Of a stretch of 64,000 nt of DNA, positions 12,130 to 22,996 are shown one piece after another. Each line of letters opens with the position of its first letter. Within the stretch, counting starts at the first letter, position 1. The notes under the pieces were generated by a model, which was given only the letters and a program-made list of their open reading frames with translations, made no database searches and was not told where the DNA came from. Position numbers and translations under genes: made by a program. The stretch is from assembly GCA_958450325.1 (NCBI GenBank), contig OY288241.1, forward strand, positions 42,842,278-42,906,277, in the 5' to 3' direction. The DNA comes from Agrostemma githago (Eukaryota; Streptophyta; Magnoliopsida; Caryophyllales; Caryophyllaceae).

Positions 12130-14329
12130 TGTGGACGTCCGTCTGCACCGCTCGGCGCCCCGCGCGCGCCTGCGCGGGACCGACCCGGTCTTTCAATGTA
12201 TGGCAGCGGCCACCCACGCGGCCCCCTCCCGGTCGGGGGCCGGTCCGATCTCGCGTACGGGGGGATGTTTTGGATCTCGATTCGGATGACGATCCGGACT
12301 TGTACTAGACGGGTGCGGGCACCCGTGTTTCCGTTTAGAATCGATCGAATCGTGGTTGTAAATATTTAACGGCCGATATGTTTGGTAAGGCGACCTTTAT
12401 AGTGAACTGAATTCGTTGCCGATTTGTGGAGTCGCCACCGAGTCAATTATGGGGACTCTGAAACCATTCAAGTCAACTTTGATCCTTAGCCGGCTCAAAG
12501 CTGAGGGGCACGGGACCTAAAGATAAAGACTTGTACCCATAAGCACTCCATGCCAGGAATGACTCTCATTGCCAATGGTTTCGAACATCCGGAAACCGTC
12601 GATTCTGAGTTAGAGGTAAGGGTATGTATTGGGAAGCCAACATCCGATAGACGTCGATACCCAATCCCGCCCGCACTATAGCGGCCTCTACTAATCAATC
12701 GGTGGGCTGATAACCTTGTTCTTTCGTTGTGGCGGAAGTACTGTAACATCAATTGTTTTCACCCTATACCTTTTGCTACGTCGGTTGTTTAAGGACAAGT
12801 AAGTGTTGTCGTCAAAGTAATTGTGTTTACATTCTTTGCATGCGATTTCACGTGACAAGCAGGCCACGAAAAGATGCACATTGGAGAGTAAAGAGTACTA
12901 ATATTATAGGTATTAGCAAGTCAGTTTTAACGCGGTAATACAGATATTAGTCGTTCTCGTGGTATACCTTACCCGGTATGCTGCTTAAGATGCGTCGGCT
13001 CGGTATTAGTAGGGATGTCAAACCTAGTAAGGTGAGCACCGGGACTAACGCGGAACCCAACCATCACTTTGTTCATTTTTAGCTTATTTACGTTTTGAAT
13101 TCCGTGTTAGGTGATTTATCATGCGATTATAAGGTCATAAAAGCAATAAATCATACGAAAAACTGTAAATGCAAATGTAAGTAAATCTCATTGTGAGGAG
13201 TTGCACCCTCGGAATATACACTAAACGGGACATAATGCATAGATAGTTGAGAACAGATCTCGGAATTACTCAGGTCTATTTAGTGTATTTTAGTGTTTGC
13301 GGTTGAAGTTGGGACGTTACGTGTTCTAGTATGTGTGGTGGACCTAGTGTCCACGTTTGACATTATCGAAGTGCATAATAATAAAAGTGCGGGAATGTAA
13401 AGTTTTGTTTAGATGACAACCTAGTGACAATTCGACTTCAAAGGCGGATCCTTCTAGCTTGCCCGGTGATTTCGACAGAGTTCGTTACTGTTGACCCTTC
13501 CTGCGGCTATTCCGGTGACCCTTCCTGGGGCTATTCCGGTAGAGCTCCGCTACTACTTGCTGGTTCTGCGGCTAATCCGGCGGAACTTTGTTGCTAGACT
13601 AAGAACGGCTAGTCAAACACAGGCACCTCGGGATCGAGTAGAGTGCTCGAAGGTAAGGAGTAGCATTGATGTCGCTTTATCGGAACTACGATCGAGTGGA
13701 TCGTTTGCCTCGGGTGTCGGAGTGCGAGCCCTTAGCGAGAAACTCTTTACGAGTGAAGAGGGAAAGGAGAATTGAATTGTGTCGAAATTAGGGGGTGGAG
13801 GAGGGTATTTATAGGTGTTTTTTGGTCCTCGTCTCCCGAATAGGCGCCTGAGCCCAGGCGCACCAGAACTCAGGCGCCTTGGTTTAGGCGCGGGAAGACA
13901 CAGGCGCGCAAGGTGAGGCGCTCGGAGTTTTGGAGATACGATTTTGATACTTTCCAAAACCGAGAGGTGGGTGTATAATACGAAGCTTGGGGATTAAGTC
14001 TTCCCCGGTTTTGACCTAGAGCCGTGGTGTTTAATGGGCCTCGGGTGTGCATCCCGGGGTTCGCTTGGTGCGGTGCTGACTCGATTCGAGTTTCGGGACC
14101 GACTCAGGGTCTCGGTGTCAGAATTGACTCCAATTAGTGTCTATGCGACCATAACGACACGACTAAGGTTGCCAAAATGTTAGTTTAATTTTTCGGAGTA
14201 ATTTATTTGATCCGTTCTATAGAAAAACTATCTAAAACATCGCGAACTCGCGTTGCGTTCTAGTCCGATCGTCATCGGGTGTTTGTTGGGCACTTCTGCA
14301 GCCACCAGGTCCAAATCTGGGTGTCTACA
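12130..14329 (-). repeat. 5' LTR of Tat-like element D
   Basis: On the minus strand it starts TGTAGACACCC at 14329 and ends CCACA at 12130, directly before a primer site. Its start matches the LTRs at 4897 and 61567. A cluster of AGGCGCCT-type words (13841-13922) lies upstream of a TATAAATA box (13813-13806). The dyad words differ from those in the two related LTRs but occupy the same place. A very GC-rich block (about 12140-12260) ends the LTR. Confidence 0.75.
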
Positions 14330-15216
14330 CCCTTCTTAATTAGACCTTTACCCTATGCATCTTCACATGACAAAACTTCACTCCGCGATTAATTGGCATT
14401 CACGAGCTAATACCGCCGGGTGAAATTTCACCCGGTGGTTTCACTTGGTGGAACTTTCTCCAGAAAGGTGATTTTGACGCTCCTTTACCGTCGGGCGAAA
14501 CTTCACCCGGTGGTGAGAATTGCACCCGGTCATTTCGCCCGGTGAGATTTTCGCACGGTCATTTCGCCCGGTGGTGAGTGCTCACGAAAATCTTTGGGAA
14601 GGCAAAAATGTCGTCGGGCGAAACTTCGTCCGGTGGTGACTCATCGGGTGAAACTTCACCAGAAGGTTTTTCGCCTCTTTTCTGGTCTCCTTCTTTATCG
14701 ATTGATTGGATTACTTTAACTTTCAGTCGTGTGCTTTGCTCTTCGGACTGTATCCCTCTCTTTCATGCTCATAGAAGCTCAGACACGTTTTTGGTCGAAA
14801 TCCTGTCAAAATAGACAAAAAACTACCAAAAACACGTAAAATGTAAAAGAGATACTCTAATGCGAGAATTACTCAAAATACGGCGATAATCGCACTCTAA
14901 TCTCGCAAAACGGAGGAAAAACGGGCGTAAATGGGAGGAAAAACGGTCCAAATTTGACACACAACACTAGCTCAGTAACTTCGTTAATAGAGCTCGACAA
15001 CTTTGTGACCTAGCTCATTAACTTTGTTAATAGAGCTCATCAAGTTTGTTAATAGAGCTCAGCAACTTTGTGACCTAGCTCAACAATTTTGTTAATAGAG
15101 CTCGACAACTTTGTGACCTAGCTCAGCAAATTTGTTAATAGTGGAGGGTTACAACCCTTAAACCCAAGGATCTGTTAAAAGTATTAACCGAAAAGACAAA
15201 AGTAGAGGGATAACAA
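14330..15216. other. Unassigned repeat-rich DNA with GGGTGAAACTTCACCC dyads
   Basis: No gene is seen. From about 14414 to 14668 there are several copies of a palindrome such as CCGGGTGAAATTTCACCCGG and its C/G-compensated form with GGGCGAAA. The same dyad family recurs in element G at 24491-24852, so this may be a remnant of a G-type element. The segment ends at the insertion point of the Helitron. Confidence 0.5.
14969..15141. repeat. Minisatellite of about 23-bp units
   Basis: Alternating units read roughly TAGCTCAGCAACTTTGTTAA and AGCTCGACAACTTTGTGACC, repeated seven or eight times. It is a short degenerate tandem array and no coding is expected. Confidence 0.75.
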
Positions 15217-16969
15217 TCTATATATTATATTAAAACTCAAACAAAACATCCTCCTTCCATCATTTGCCTCATTCCACCTCCTAATCAATCCACATGTATT
15301 AATCTAATTGGACCATAAAATTAAAACCACCCACTAATTTAAAAAAGAAAAAGAAAAAAAAGTATCATTAACTTACTCTAAACTCCTTCATCTTCCATTT
15401 CATTTCATCTTCCCTCATCACTATAACCGTTCGTTAACCACCAATAGTGAACTCAATACTAATTAGATAGCAAGAACTCAATATACCACACAAGTGCGCA
15501 ATAACCAAAACAACCCAATTCCCCTCACCAACCAACGTTGATAGATTTGAAGCTTTGAAGTAACATAAATATTCAATTGTAATTTTCTTGCATAAATTTT
15601 TTACTCTTGACATCTTATAACAGTAATAGTGATTAAATGAACAATAAGTCGTTTGTGAGACGGTCTCACGATAATTTTATCGTGGGATCTCTCACAACGT
15701 GTTAGTAAGTTAATACTAACCTTCCATGTGAGAGGTTTTATGATAAAATTATTGTGAGACCGTCTCATAGAAGTTTTTGTGTTGAACTAATATATGGTAT
15801 GTAGTATAATTAAATAGCTACATAAATGAAAAAAAGTAATCAATGTGGCCTACTAAGGCAATGCATTAGACCTCATTACTGAAGAAATCGCCAGAAAAGA
15901 TGCACATGATGACAGGGTGGTTGTCATCACTTCTACAAAACTCGCAACTTACTAAGGTAATAAACTCTCTTCATATAACAATAATGTGAATGTCTTATTA
16001 GCAAAAAATAATTAAAAAATACATGAAAAGAGAAAAGATCCACCAAGTATAACCATGGTAGAAAAGAATGATGGAAATTCGAAGGTAATAAGAAAGATTA
16101 TGACCCGACAACAACAAACTCTATGTCTCTACCTATATAATTCTCCTTCCGAGTTTCTAATATTGTCTCAAAAACTTTTGAGGTGGAAAATAAGGAAGGG
16201 GAAATGGGTGGCTCAAAAAACAAAAGGAGGAAGAGAAAGAAATAAGAGAGTAAATATGAACCACACATTGATGACCTAAAAAGAAAAGTAGGACAAATAT
16301 CAAACTCATCTCAAAAAGGAAAGTGAGACAAAAATAGGAACTCAGAGGGAGTACTAACTAAAACAATGTTTTACAGGTGCAACCACAAGACGACAACCCT
16401 GGAAAACATGTTATAGGATTAGAGATTGCGGTAAACACACCAGTTAAAAGGTCTGAAGTGGTAGTTAAAGAAGCATTCATAACAATAGACATCATTGGAA
16501 AAAGAAGTAAGATTTGAATAGCCAACAACAGAGGCGAAAGAAAAACAAAGAAGAAACAAAATCAAAATCAAGATGTTTACTTTCTTCAATAATAGTTCAA
16601 AAAATATAGATTTATTAGTTATTATGGATGACACCTTATAGCTTAATGTAATTGATTGATTTAATCATTTTGTCTCATCTTAGAAACTCAAACTGAGTTG
16701 GAGATGGTCTGAAAAATGTACCACCCCGCCCAGTAGGTCATTGGTAATGACTCTAATGAGTTATCGCATTAACCTCAAATAATGCATTATTGCATTAATT
16801 TGTTCTTAACATATTATAAAGACTTTGCAAGTAAATAAAGTTACCAATAAGATGTAAGATTTACAAAAAATATATAAATAAATATTGGGCGATACATCAA
16901 ATAGAGGGACTAATCACAAAGGATATAAAACAACATAGTCCCGTGCGGTGCACGGGTATAGCGACTAGT
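15217..16969 (+). mobile_element. Non-autonomous Helitron (1.75 kb)
   Basis: The 5' end is TCTATATATTATATTAAAAC and the 3' end is CTAGT, preceded by the GC hairpin CCCGTGC/GCACGGG (16940-16956). The element sits between A (15216) and T (16970), the usual Helitron target. No Rep/helicase is encoded, so it depends on another element. A short frame near 15860-15945 reads RVVVITSTKL-like residues and could be a captured RPA fragment; this is weak. A second copy of parts of its 3' half lies downstream (about 17700-18110). Confidence 0.85.
15654..15767. mobile_element. Short inverted-repeat (MITE-like) element inside the Helitron
   Basis: The inverted arms are GTGAGACGGTCTCACGATAA and a matching TTATTGTGAGACCGTCTCA near 15749-15767. 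The arms contain smaller palindromes (GTGAGAC/GTCTCAC). The whole is about 114 bp and non-coding. Target duplication is unclear. Confidence 0.6.
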
Positions 16970-17055
16970 TATATCTTATTTGCAGCGGAACAACGTATTA
17001 ATAAGAACTATAATAAACCCAAAAGGATATATAAAACCAACCCGGAAATATGTTA

Positions 17056-17252
17056 CTCCCTCTGTTCCAATGAATTTTTTGCCTTTACTTTTGGCACCAA
17101 GGGGAAGAGATCCAATGAGGAAGCGACATGTGGAGCCAAACTCATGAGAATGCTCAAATTACACATAAAAAGCATTCCTAAAATAGAAAGACAAACAATT
17201 CATTGAGACGCCCAAATATGGAATTGGCAAACAATTATTGGAACGGATGGAG
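17056..17252. mobile_element. Stowaway-type MITE (197 bp)
   Basis: The ends CTCCCTCTGTTCCAATGAAT and ATTGGAACGGATGGAG are inverted relative to each other and lie between TA at 17054-17055 and 17253-17254. Non-coding. Confidence 0.8.
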
Positions 17253-17263
17253 TAATACCCACA

Positions 17264-17590
17264 ACACATGTACAGATTAATCACTACAATAGCGGGCGAA
17301 ACAGCTTACACAACTTTGGTGGTCCTTGGGAGGGAAGCTGAGAAGTTCATCGGCAGACCAATCGAAGCATTACTAAATCTATATGAAAAGGTACGCAAAA
17401 AATACAAAACCAACTACACGAACAAATATTTAACGTATTGTCCTAACAAGAGAAAAACCATGACAGAGGAAAGGAGAACGTGTTTAACATACTCCAACCA
17501 TGTGTCGGGAGAGAATACACCATGAAAGTCAAAATTAGGATTCCCAAATACAATGCCAAACGGGAACTAAAGTGCCAAAATGTATTAACG
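17264..17590 (+). pseudogene. RPA large-subunit C-terminal-like exons (Helitron-captured)
   Basis: A first open stretch reads YRLITTIAGETAYTTLVVLG, then REAEKFIGRPIEALLNLYEK, and ends at a GT at 17391. A second (about 17495-17590) reads LQPCVGREYTMKVKIRIPKY. Both fit the C-terminal OB fold of plant RPA70-like proteins, in which a 'variDeTG..s.vlfdreae.liG..a..L' stretch precedes 'lvGr.y.FKvkis.yN'. Plant Helitrons often carry RPA-like genes, so this is probably element-borne, not a host locus. The Cys-rich zinc ribbon and the N-terminal OB folds are not seen, and the frame is not continuous. Recognition is by eye only. Confidence 0.5.
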
Positions 17591-18354
17591 ACGCCAAAGG
17601 TCCTTCCAACTCCAACCATAGTGCAAAAGGAAGGACGAAAATTCAAAAGTAACAACAAAAATTCTGACCCAACAACAAATTCTATTTATCAAATATGTCA
17701 TATATACTAACGAGGATAACGTTTTGACAGGAGCAACCAAAAGAAGACAACTTAGAAAAATAACCTACAGAATTAGAGCCTGCGGGCTGAGGTGAACACC
17801 TCGGTTAAAAATGAGAAGAGAAAGGTAGACAAGGGGTAAGTGAACTATTATTACGTACATCAACTACAAGCTAAGCAATCTGTTGCTTATATTTTAAACA
17901 CAAAACTAACAAACCCAAAATGCGTTATCGATCTGAAGTGGTGGTGAGAAAAACAGCTGTAACAAAAGAAACAATGGGAAAAAGGGTCCAAGAGTTGAAA
18001 ATCCCAAATAAAGCCACAACAGAAAAACAAAGGAAGAACGAAGTCATAATTCAAGAAGATTATGTACTACAATAAAAGTTTAGATAAAAGACTTATTATT
18101 TATTATGCGCATTATTTGATGTATGTTTCCCACTTTAAGTGCACCTTTTTAGACTATGTCGTTCATTACACATACATGCCATATGTATTTTAGTAGCTTG
18201 TATCGTTTAACCTTCCTAACTTGTGCCCTATTCAGAATTTACGACAGTCTGTGGAAGTAGATACAGTTACAAACACATGAAATCAAAACAAAATTTGTGT
18301 ACTCCCGTGCGGCAGCGGAACAACGTATTAATAAGAACTATAATAAACCCAGAA

Positions 18355-18356
<2 letters not shown>

Positions 18357-18409
<53 letters not shown>
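18357..18409. repeat. (TA)n microsatellite
   Basis: About 26 uninterrupted TA units. The Ile-Tyr repeat frames on both strands here are artefacts of this tract. Confidence 0.95.
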
Positions 18410-18413
<4 letters not shown>

Positions 18414-18815
18414 ATGGTTCAAGAAAGTTACTAACTTCCCAAGAGTCCCTTAGCGTTAATCCTATCCCTTCATCCGTCTCAAGATGGATGGATGAATGAG
18501 CTTCATTTATAAAAAAAAAAAGGAGGAAAGTAAGATGACAGACAACAACAGCCATCACATCCTCTCACATCCTCCATATTACCCAAAATCCCACGTCCTC
18601 CCTCATTTCTTCTTCCTCATTTTGAATTCAATTTCATTTCCTCTAATTTCTTCTCTACAAGGCTCTTCTCTCTCTCAACTCTCCGTAAAAATCAACATCA
18701 AGGTAAATAAAAATATGCAATTCCGCCTTCAAGATTCTACATTCGTCAAGCCCCTACTTCCGAACCTCGACGATTTTCAAGTATTTGTTTTTATCTTTTT
18801 AGAGCATCTTTAAAA
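18410..18815. other. Non-coding or unrecognised stretch
   Basis: A pyrimidine-rich tract (about 18595-18695) is followed by a short frame MQFRLQDSTFVKPLLPNLDD that stops at a possible splice donor near 18780. It resembles a 5' leader with a first exon but matches nothing I recognise. Confidence 0.3.
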
Positions 18816-19127
18816 TAATTAATCATCTTCATGTTCATGCTTGTTTTATTTTTCATACCTTCTTTTTATTTTTTGGTATTTATAAAATTATTCATCTTCA
18901 TTATCCAAAAAAATGAAGGTTGAATATGGATGCATAGAGGTTGAATATTTAATGAATGTTTAAATACTTTCGTGTTTTTAGAATGTCGTTACTGAGGAAA
19001 GTCACAGTCATCCATTCATCCATATTCAACCTTCATTTTTTTGTGGATAATGAATATGAATAATTTTATAAATACTAAAAAAAGAAGGTATGGAAAATAA
19101 AACAAGCACGAGGATGAAGATGATTAA
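18816..19127. repeat. Large foldback (two arms of about 115 bp)
   Basis: The arm at about 18816-18933 is nearly the reverse complement of the arm at about 19012-19127, with a loop of about 80 bp. The arms include AATCATCTTCATGTTCATGC on the left and its counterpart with GAGGATGAAGATGATT on the right. A foldback MITE or inverted duplication is likely. It ends a few bases before a truncated LTR. Confidence 0.75.
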
Positions 19128-19134
19128 ATGCATG

Positions 19135-19885
19135 TGATAAGTGTGTTATGTAGTGCTTATTTCATGTGTTTGGTCCTGGTTTCTCTTGTGGAATCGCTCT
19201 TTGGAGCAGTTTCGAGGCTACTTATGATTCTTCTAACTTGTTTTAGGTTTCTAAGGCCTATCTTGGAGAAATGGAACGATTCCGACTCGTTTCCGACGCA
19301 TATGGAGCCAACGAAGAGAAGCGACGATGACTCGGTGGCTTAGACTCGATCCCGAGTCCCTTGGAGCCTACATGATGATATCCCGAGCATCGAGCATCGA
19401 TAAGAAGCCTAGGAAGAGCAAATAAGGACCCATCACGCCCAGGAAGGACCCATCTCGACCGGGACGAGAAGACAAAGAAAGACAGACTCCTGGAGGGTGA
19501 TCCCGGCCGGGATCATGACCTTCTCGGTCGGGACCACCTATTCCCGGTCGGGATCATGACTTTCCTGGTCGGGAAGGGCCCAACACAGCTCCGACTTCAT
19601 TTTTTCGCCGCCCTTATTCTTGTAATCCTATATATACCCCCCTCTTGTATTGTTTTAAGGACACTTCATTACTCTACCTTACATCCACTAAAACCTAGAC
19701 TACTTTAGGTTAGATTAGCTTAGATTAGTGTAGATTAGTTTAATCCCTCTTTAATTAGTCCTTAATCTTAGTTTAATCCTTGTATTATTGGAATTCTTGA
19801 AGATTTCTATCAAGATTGACAACCTTGGTGGATGTGTTTAGGTTTTCTCTATATATGCAAGTTTTCATCTTTTCATCTCCTTGTA
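19135..19885 (+). repeat. Truncated Athila-like LTR
   Basis: The sequence starts TGATAAGTGTG and follows the F LTR (2284 onward) through the dyad cluster (about 19499-19590) and the TATATATA box (19629-19636). It stops matching near 19885, about half way along. No polypurine tract precedes it: the foldback does. It is a fragment that lost its 3' half. Confidence 0.75.
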
Positions 19886-20235
19886 CAACCCTAAGGACAA
19901 ATCTATCGTTTGTTCATACAGTCCAATTTTGAAATTATTCAGACAGTATGTCATATTGTTGGAAAATGTAAATTATTGTTTATGTTTTCTATGGTACTCA
20001 TTCTTAAACCTCATAAAGTAGGATTGCAGCTAGAGTATGACCATCAATTATATTTCGCTAATCAACGCATACATAAGACTGTATGTGATATTACCTATTG
20101 AAATACCCCGCATATCATAATGCATTTATCAATTGATATCTAGGTTTTGATCCTCGGTCTTGTGATCACATTTTGTAGATAAGTCGATGCTAGAAGTGGG
20201 AGGATTCTTTAAGAAATGAGATCAATCCTGCGAAG

Positions 20236-21345
20236 ATTCAACTTTCACAAATACATGGTGTACGCATACGAAGCTGATTTCAAGAAAATCGTATCAATAG
20301 AGTAAATTTTTAAGAAGCGACTTATTTAAAATCCAACTGTCAAAGTAATTATACAGCATCAACTTCTTAATAATTCTTTTGAAGTTTCCTTTTGCATCTT
20401 TGCAGTTGGTTCTTATGGATAATTGTAGTGATTTACATATCACTCAATGTAGCAGGTATATACACTGCATATTCACCCAATAATTTCATGTTTGTGAGTA
20501 TTACTGACAAATTGCTGGCCTTATGCTGCTAGCCTGCTAGGCATGTTGGAATATATATTTTTGGCTCCTATTCATCCCGTTCGTTGTAAGTCTTTAACAT
20601 ACTTAGCTTGGAAAATTTTCAGATTAAGAAACGTATTTATAAAACCGTAGAAATGCCTAGTAATATGATGTTGTTTCACGACAGCTCTTACTGGTCGTTG
20701 GGAGGAAGTTGGAAAAAGTGATCGTAGATTTAGCTACGGATGTGGTCAAGACACATCCTCTCATTTCAGAAGAAATACGACTTGGGCCTTCTGATGATTA
20801 CTTTTGGTTAAAAAAACCAAGGATTTTCATGGTTGCGATTCATGCCATCCTCTTCGTTTACTCATTTAGTTTCGCGATTTTCTTCTGGACATTTGTCGGT
20901 CAGATCTCCTTCCCTTGCATTCTGATATAGAGTATGTTACAGTTGAAAGCTGAAACATTGCTTTTTTATATGTTGCAGTTGAAATTCAAGTTCAGCTCTT
21001 GCATCATGGGAAATCCTAGATTTGCCATTGCAAGAATTGTCATCACGTAAGAATCGAGATTTTTTTGCTGTCAGTAACAAATGCCTGAAAAAATTAAACC
21101 CGGCTCATAAGAGAATTTGTGTTTTTTTTTCCTGTTAGGCTGGTGGCTTAGTTCTTTTGCAGTTTCAGTTATCTACCACTCTATGCATTTGTAACTCAAG
21201 TAAGTTACGTGCGCTTCTAATTTACCGATTATGTAGGAATGATGTGTATTTAACTATTTATGTATGTATGTATGTTCAATTAGGTATTGTGTGCTTCTTT
21301 GAAGATGGGGAGCTCAGTAAACCAAGAGGGAATGTCAAACTATAA
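20236..21345 (+). pseudogene. MLO-like gene fragment with introns
   Basis: Successive exons match the middle of plant MLO seven-helix membrane proteins: 20236-20301 (FNFHKYMVYAYEADFKKIVS), 20406-20455 (WFLWIIVVIYISLNVAG), about 20541-20585 (WNIYFWLLFIPFV), 20685-20894 (LLLVVGRKLEKVIVDLA then PSDDYFWLKKPRIFMVAIHA and FAIFFWTF), 20979-21046 (KFKFSSCIMGNPRFAIARIV), 21139-21199 (SYLPLYAFVTQ) and 21305 onward (MGSS). GT..AG boundaries survive for most. The exon at 21139 has a deletion that shifts the frame between VLLQF and SYLPLY. The N-terminal helices and the C-terminal calmodulin-binding tail are missing. MLO proteins act at the plasma membrane and are known as powdery mildew susceptibility factors. 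This copy cannot make one; it may have been carried by a transposon, because a CACTA-like end follows. Confidence 0.8.
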
Positions 21346-21729
21346 TTAAAGCGACTGCTTCTATTCGCAACAGTAGGATTCCATAAGATGCTGATGATGG
21401 TGCTGATGTAGATAGAGATATAACTCTAGAAATTTTGATTTTTGGATTGTACTTGCTATATATTTAGGCATTTGTTATCCTTTGATTAGGATTTAACGAA
21501 TTGAGTTTATACTCATATAGTCTTTTGTAATGATTATTTGACAACTACAAATTCTATTGTCAATATTATAAAATAAGTTATTTAATTTGTTTGGTCTTTT
21601 TTTAATTATTTATTTTTAAGGAAAAAAGCGTTAAATATCCCAAAAAACCTCTATAAAAATAAAGACACGTTTATCAATGAATAAAAAATCCAATGAAAAA
21701 TGAAATTTTAAAATTTATGAATAATCTAT

Positions 21730-21898
21730 GGTGGCGTTTATATAAGCCTTTACCAGCATTTGCAACAAATGCCACAAGGACTTTTCCCTACATTGAATCT
21801 AGCGGCATAAGATTAAATGCTGCGAGCACTTTTCGTGGCATTTATAAATGCCACCTAACCACTAAATAAACGCCGCTAAAGATGTGATATCTTGTAGT
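21730..21898 (-). mobile_element. CACTA-like terminus with subterminal repeats
   Basis: On the minus strand the segment begins ACTACAAGATATCACATC, one base short of the CACTACAAG tip usual in plant CACTA (EnSpm) elements. GCGGCGTTTA- and GGCATTTATAAATGCC-type words follow as subterminal repeats. The opposite end was not found, so the extent of the element and whether it includes the MLO fragment are open. Confidence 0.5.
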
Positions 21899-22694
21899 TA
21901 TTTGAGATTCATGTCCAAACAATGCTTTTTTTGCAAACTTATTTGTGGAAATGTATGAATGGTAGGTAAATAGGCAAGTCAGGTTTGCATCCCCTCCGCA
22001 CCCACAAAAAGATGGAAATTTGGACTAAAAGGTGGTTTCTCAAGTAAGGTCACCTAAGAGAACTAGAAACGGTAACCAAGACCTTATCACTCCATGGGTG
22101 ATCAAAGTGGTCAAAGGCAAATTCCAATGTAGACTCCTAGTATAAAAGACAAGCTCATGGTAAAAATTCAATGTAATTTTTGGTTCAAAGTCATTCTACT
22201 AGAACAATGTCCAAAAATCAAATTGGGTTTCTAACGAGAAAATGGTAAACACTCGACACTAACTCAAAATCGGGTTTTCGAAAACTTTTACCTAAACATT
22301 CTATACAAAAATGAGAAAGGACACAAAAGAGCAGACAAACAAGTGAAACCAAGCACTCCGATCTCCATCAATAGTCAACACAACCACAACCACCAATTCC
22401 AAAATGTTCACCAAGTCAACCTCCAAATAGCACACTAGCCCATACTCCCATGTAAATAAGAGAAGGGAAAAAAACAAAGGTAGAAGATATGACCGATTGG
22501 TCTTCAATTTCGCTACCTTACGTCCATATGCTATTAGATTAGCGGCGTACCTGTGAGAAAGGAGAGAGCAAAGCAATACGAGGGACACTAAAATGAAAAG
22601 AAAAATGAAACTAAAATGAAAAGAAGTAATCTTTTTCGGTTTTTTGGTTTTTAAAAGAAAATGAAAAGGAAATGAAGGAAAGGATAGTAGATCA

Positions 22695-22734
22695 CTCCCC
22701 CACACTAAAACTGTACATTGTCCTCAATGGACAA
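22695..22734 (-). other. Internal polypurine tract and hairpin in G
   Basis: On the minus strand TAGTGTGGGGGAG follows a small hairpin, CATTG-AGGA-CAATG. In copies A and C the hairpin is CGAGCA/TGCTCG around GAGGACA. The stem bases differ but pairing and loop core are kept. A weaker copy, CAAGTGTGGGGAG after ACGAAATCGT, occurs at 25148-25175. Confidence 0.55.
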
Positions 22735-22878
22735 GTAGGGGAAAGATCGAAAAAGATGGAAAAAGAAAAATAAGAAATATCTTTTTGGATTTTTATGATT
22801 TTTCAAATGTTTTTGTGATTTTTCGAAATCTTTTGGAAAAAGAAGATAAAAGAAAGAAAAAGATAAAAGGGTGGCGGA

Positions 22879-22996
22879 CCTAGGTGTAATCACGTCACCT
22901 AGTCCGGATTTTGAAAAAATTGGAAAAATTAGAGAAGGATGAAAAGATTTAGATTTTTCAAATTGGTCAATGGCGTAATCACATCGCCTAAAGACC
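22879..22996 (-). other. Two shared-loop hairpins in G
   Basis: On the minus strand the hairpin at 22902-22879 has stem CTAGGTG/CACCTAG and loop ACGTGATTA. That at 22996-22965 has inner stem GGCG/CGCC, outer GGTC/GACC and loop ATGTGATTA. Compared with the GGTG/CACC stems in the other copies, GGCG/CGCC is a compensated change. Confidence 0.65.

Larger units (their letters stand above)
3843..14329 (-). mobile_element. Tat/Ogre-like Gypsy element D, 5' part, with nested insertions
   Basis: On the minus strand the element reads 5' LTR (12130-14329), primer site (12109-12126), leader (11177-12108), then a gag remnant (about 4083-4757). A solo LTR interrupts it, with TSD CGACC at 4892-4896 and 11172-11176. 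Copy F cuts off its 3' part at 3843. The gag remnant shows the zinc-binding region typical of Tat elements. Protease, RT and integrase are not visible and would lie left of the window beyond F. Confidence 0.75.
16982..18312 (+). mobile_element. Diverged Helitron relative, bounded by direct repeats
   Basis: A direct repeat of about 45 bp starting GCAGCGGAACAACG occurs at about 16981 and again at 18311. The second copy directly follows CTCCCGTGCGG, which looks like a truncated Helitron 3' hairpin. Sequence at 17700-18110 is related to 16370-16625 in the adjacent Helitron. The segment carries RPA-like exons and a Stowaway MITE. A truncated older Helitron or a recombination product would both explain it. 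Confidence 0.5.

Noticed and set aside
12054..12369. Overlapping Arg/Pro-rich frames at the D LTR end
   Set aside because: Three frames are open at once because the block is GC-rich; it lies in LTR and primer site sequence.
16054..16360. Stowaway MITE ending in GAGGGAGTA near 16354
   Set aside because: Only one end is recognisable; no matching CTCCCTC end was found upstream.
18223..18558. Frames on both strands through the (TA)n tract
   Set aside because: Tyr-Ile repeats come from the microsatellite and have no conserved flanks.
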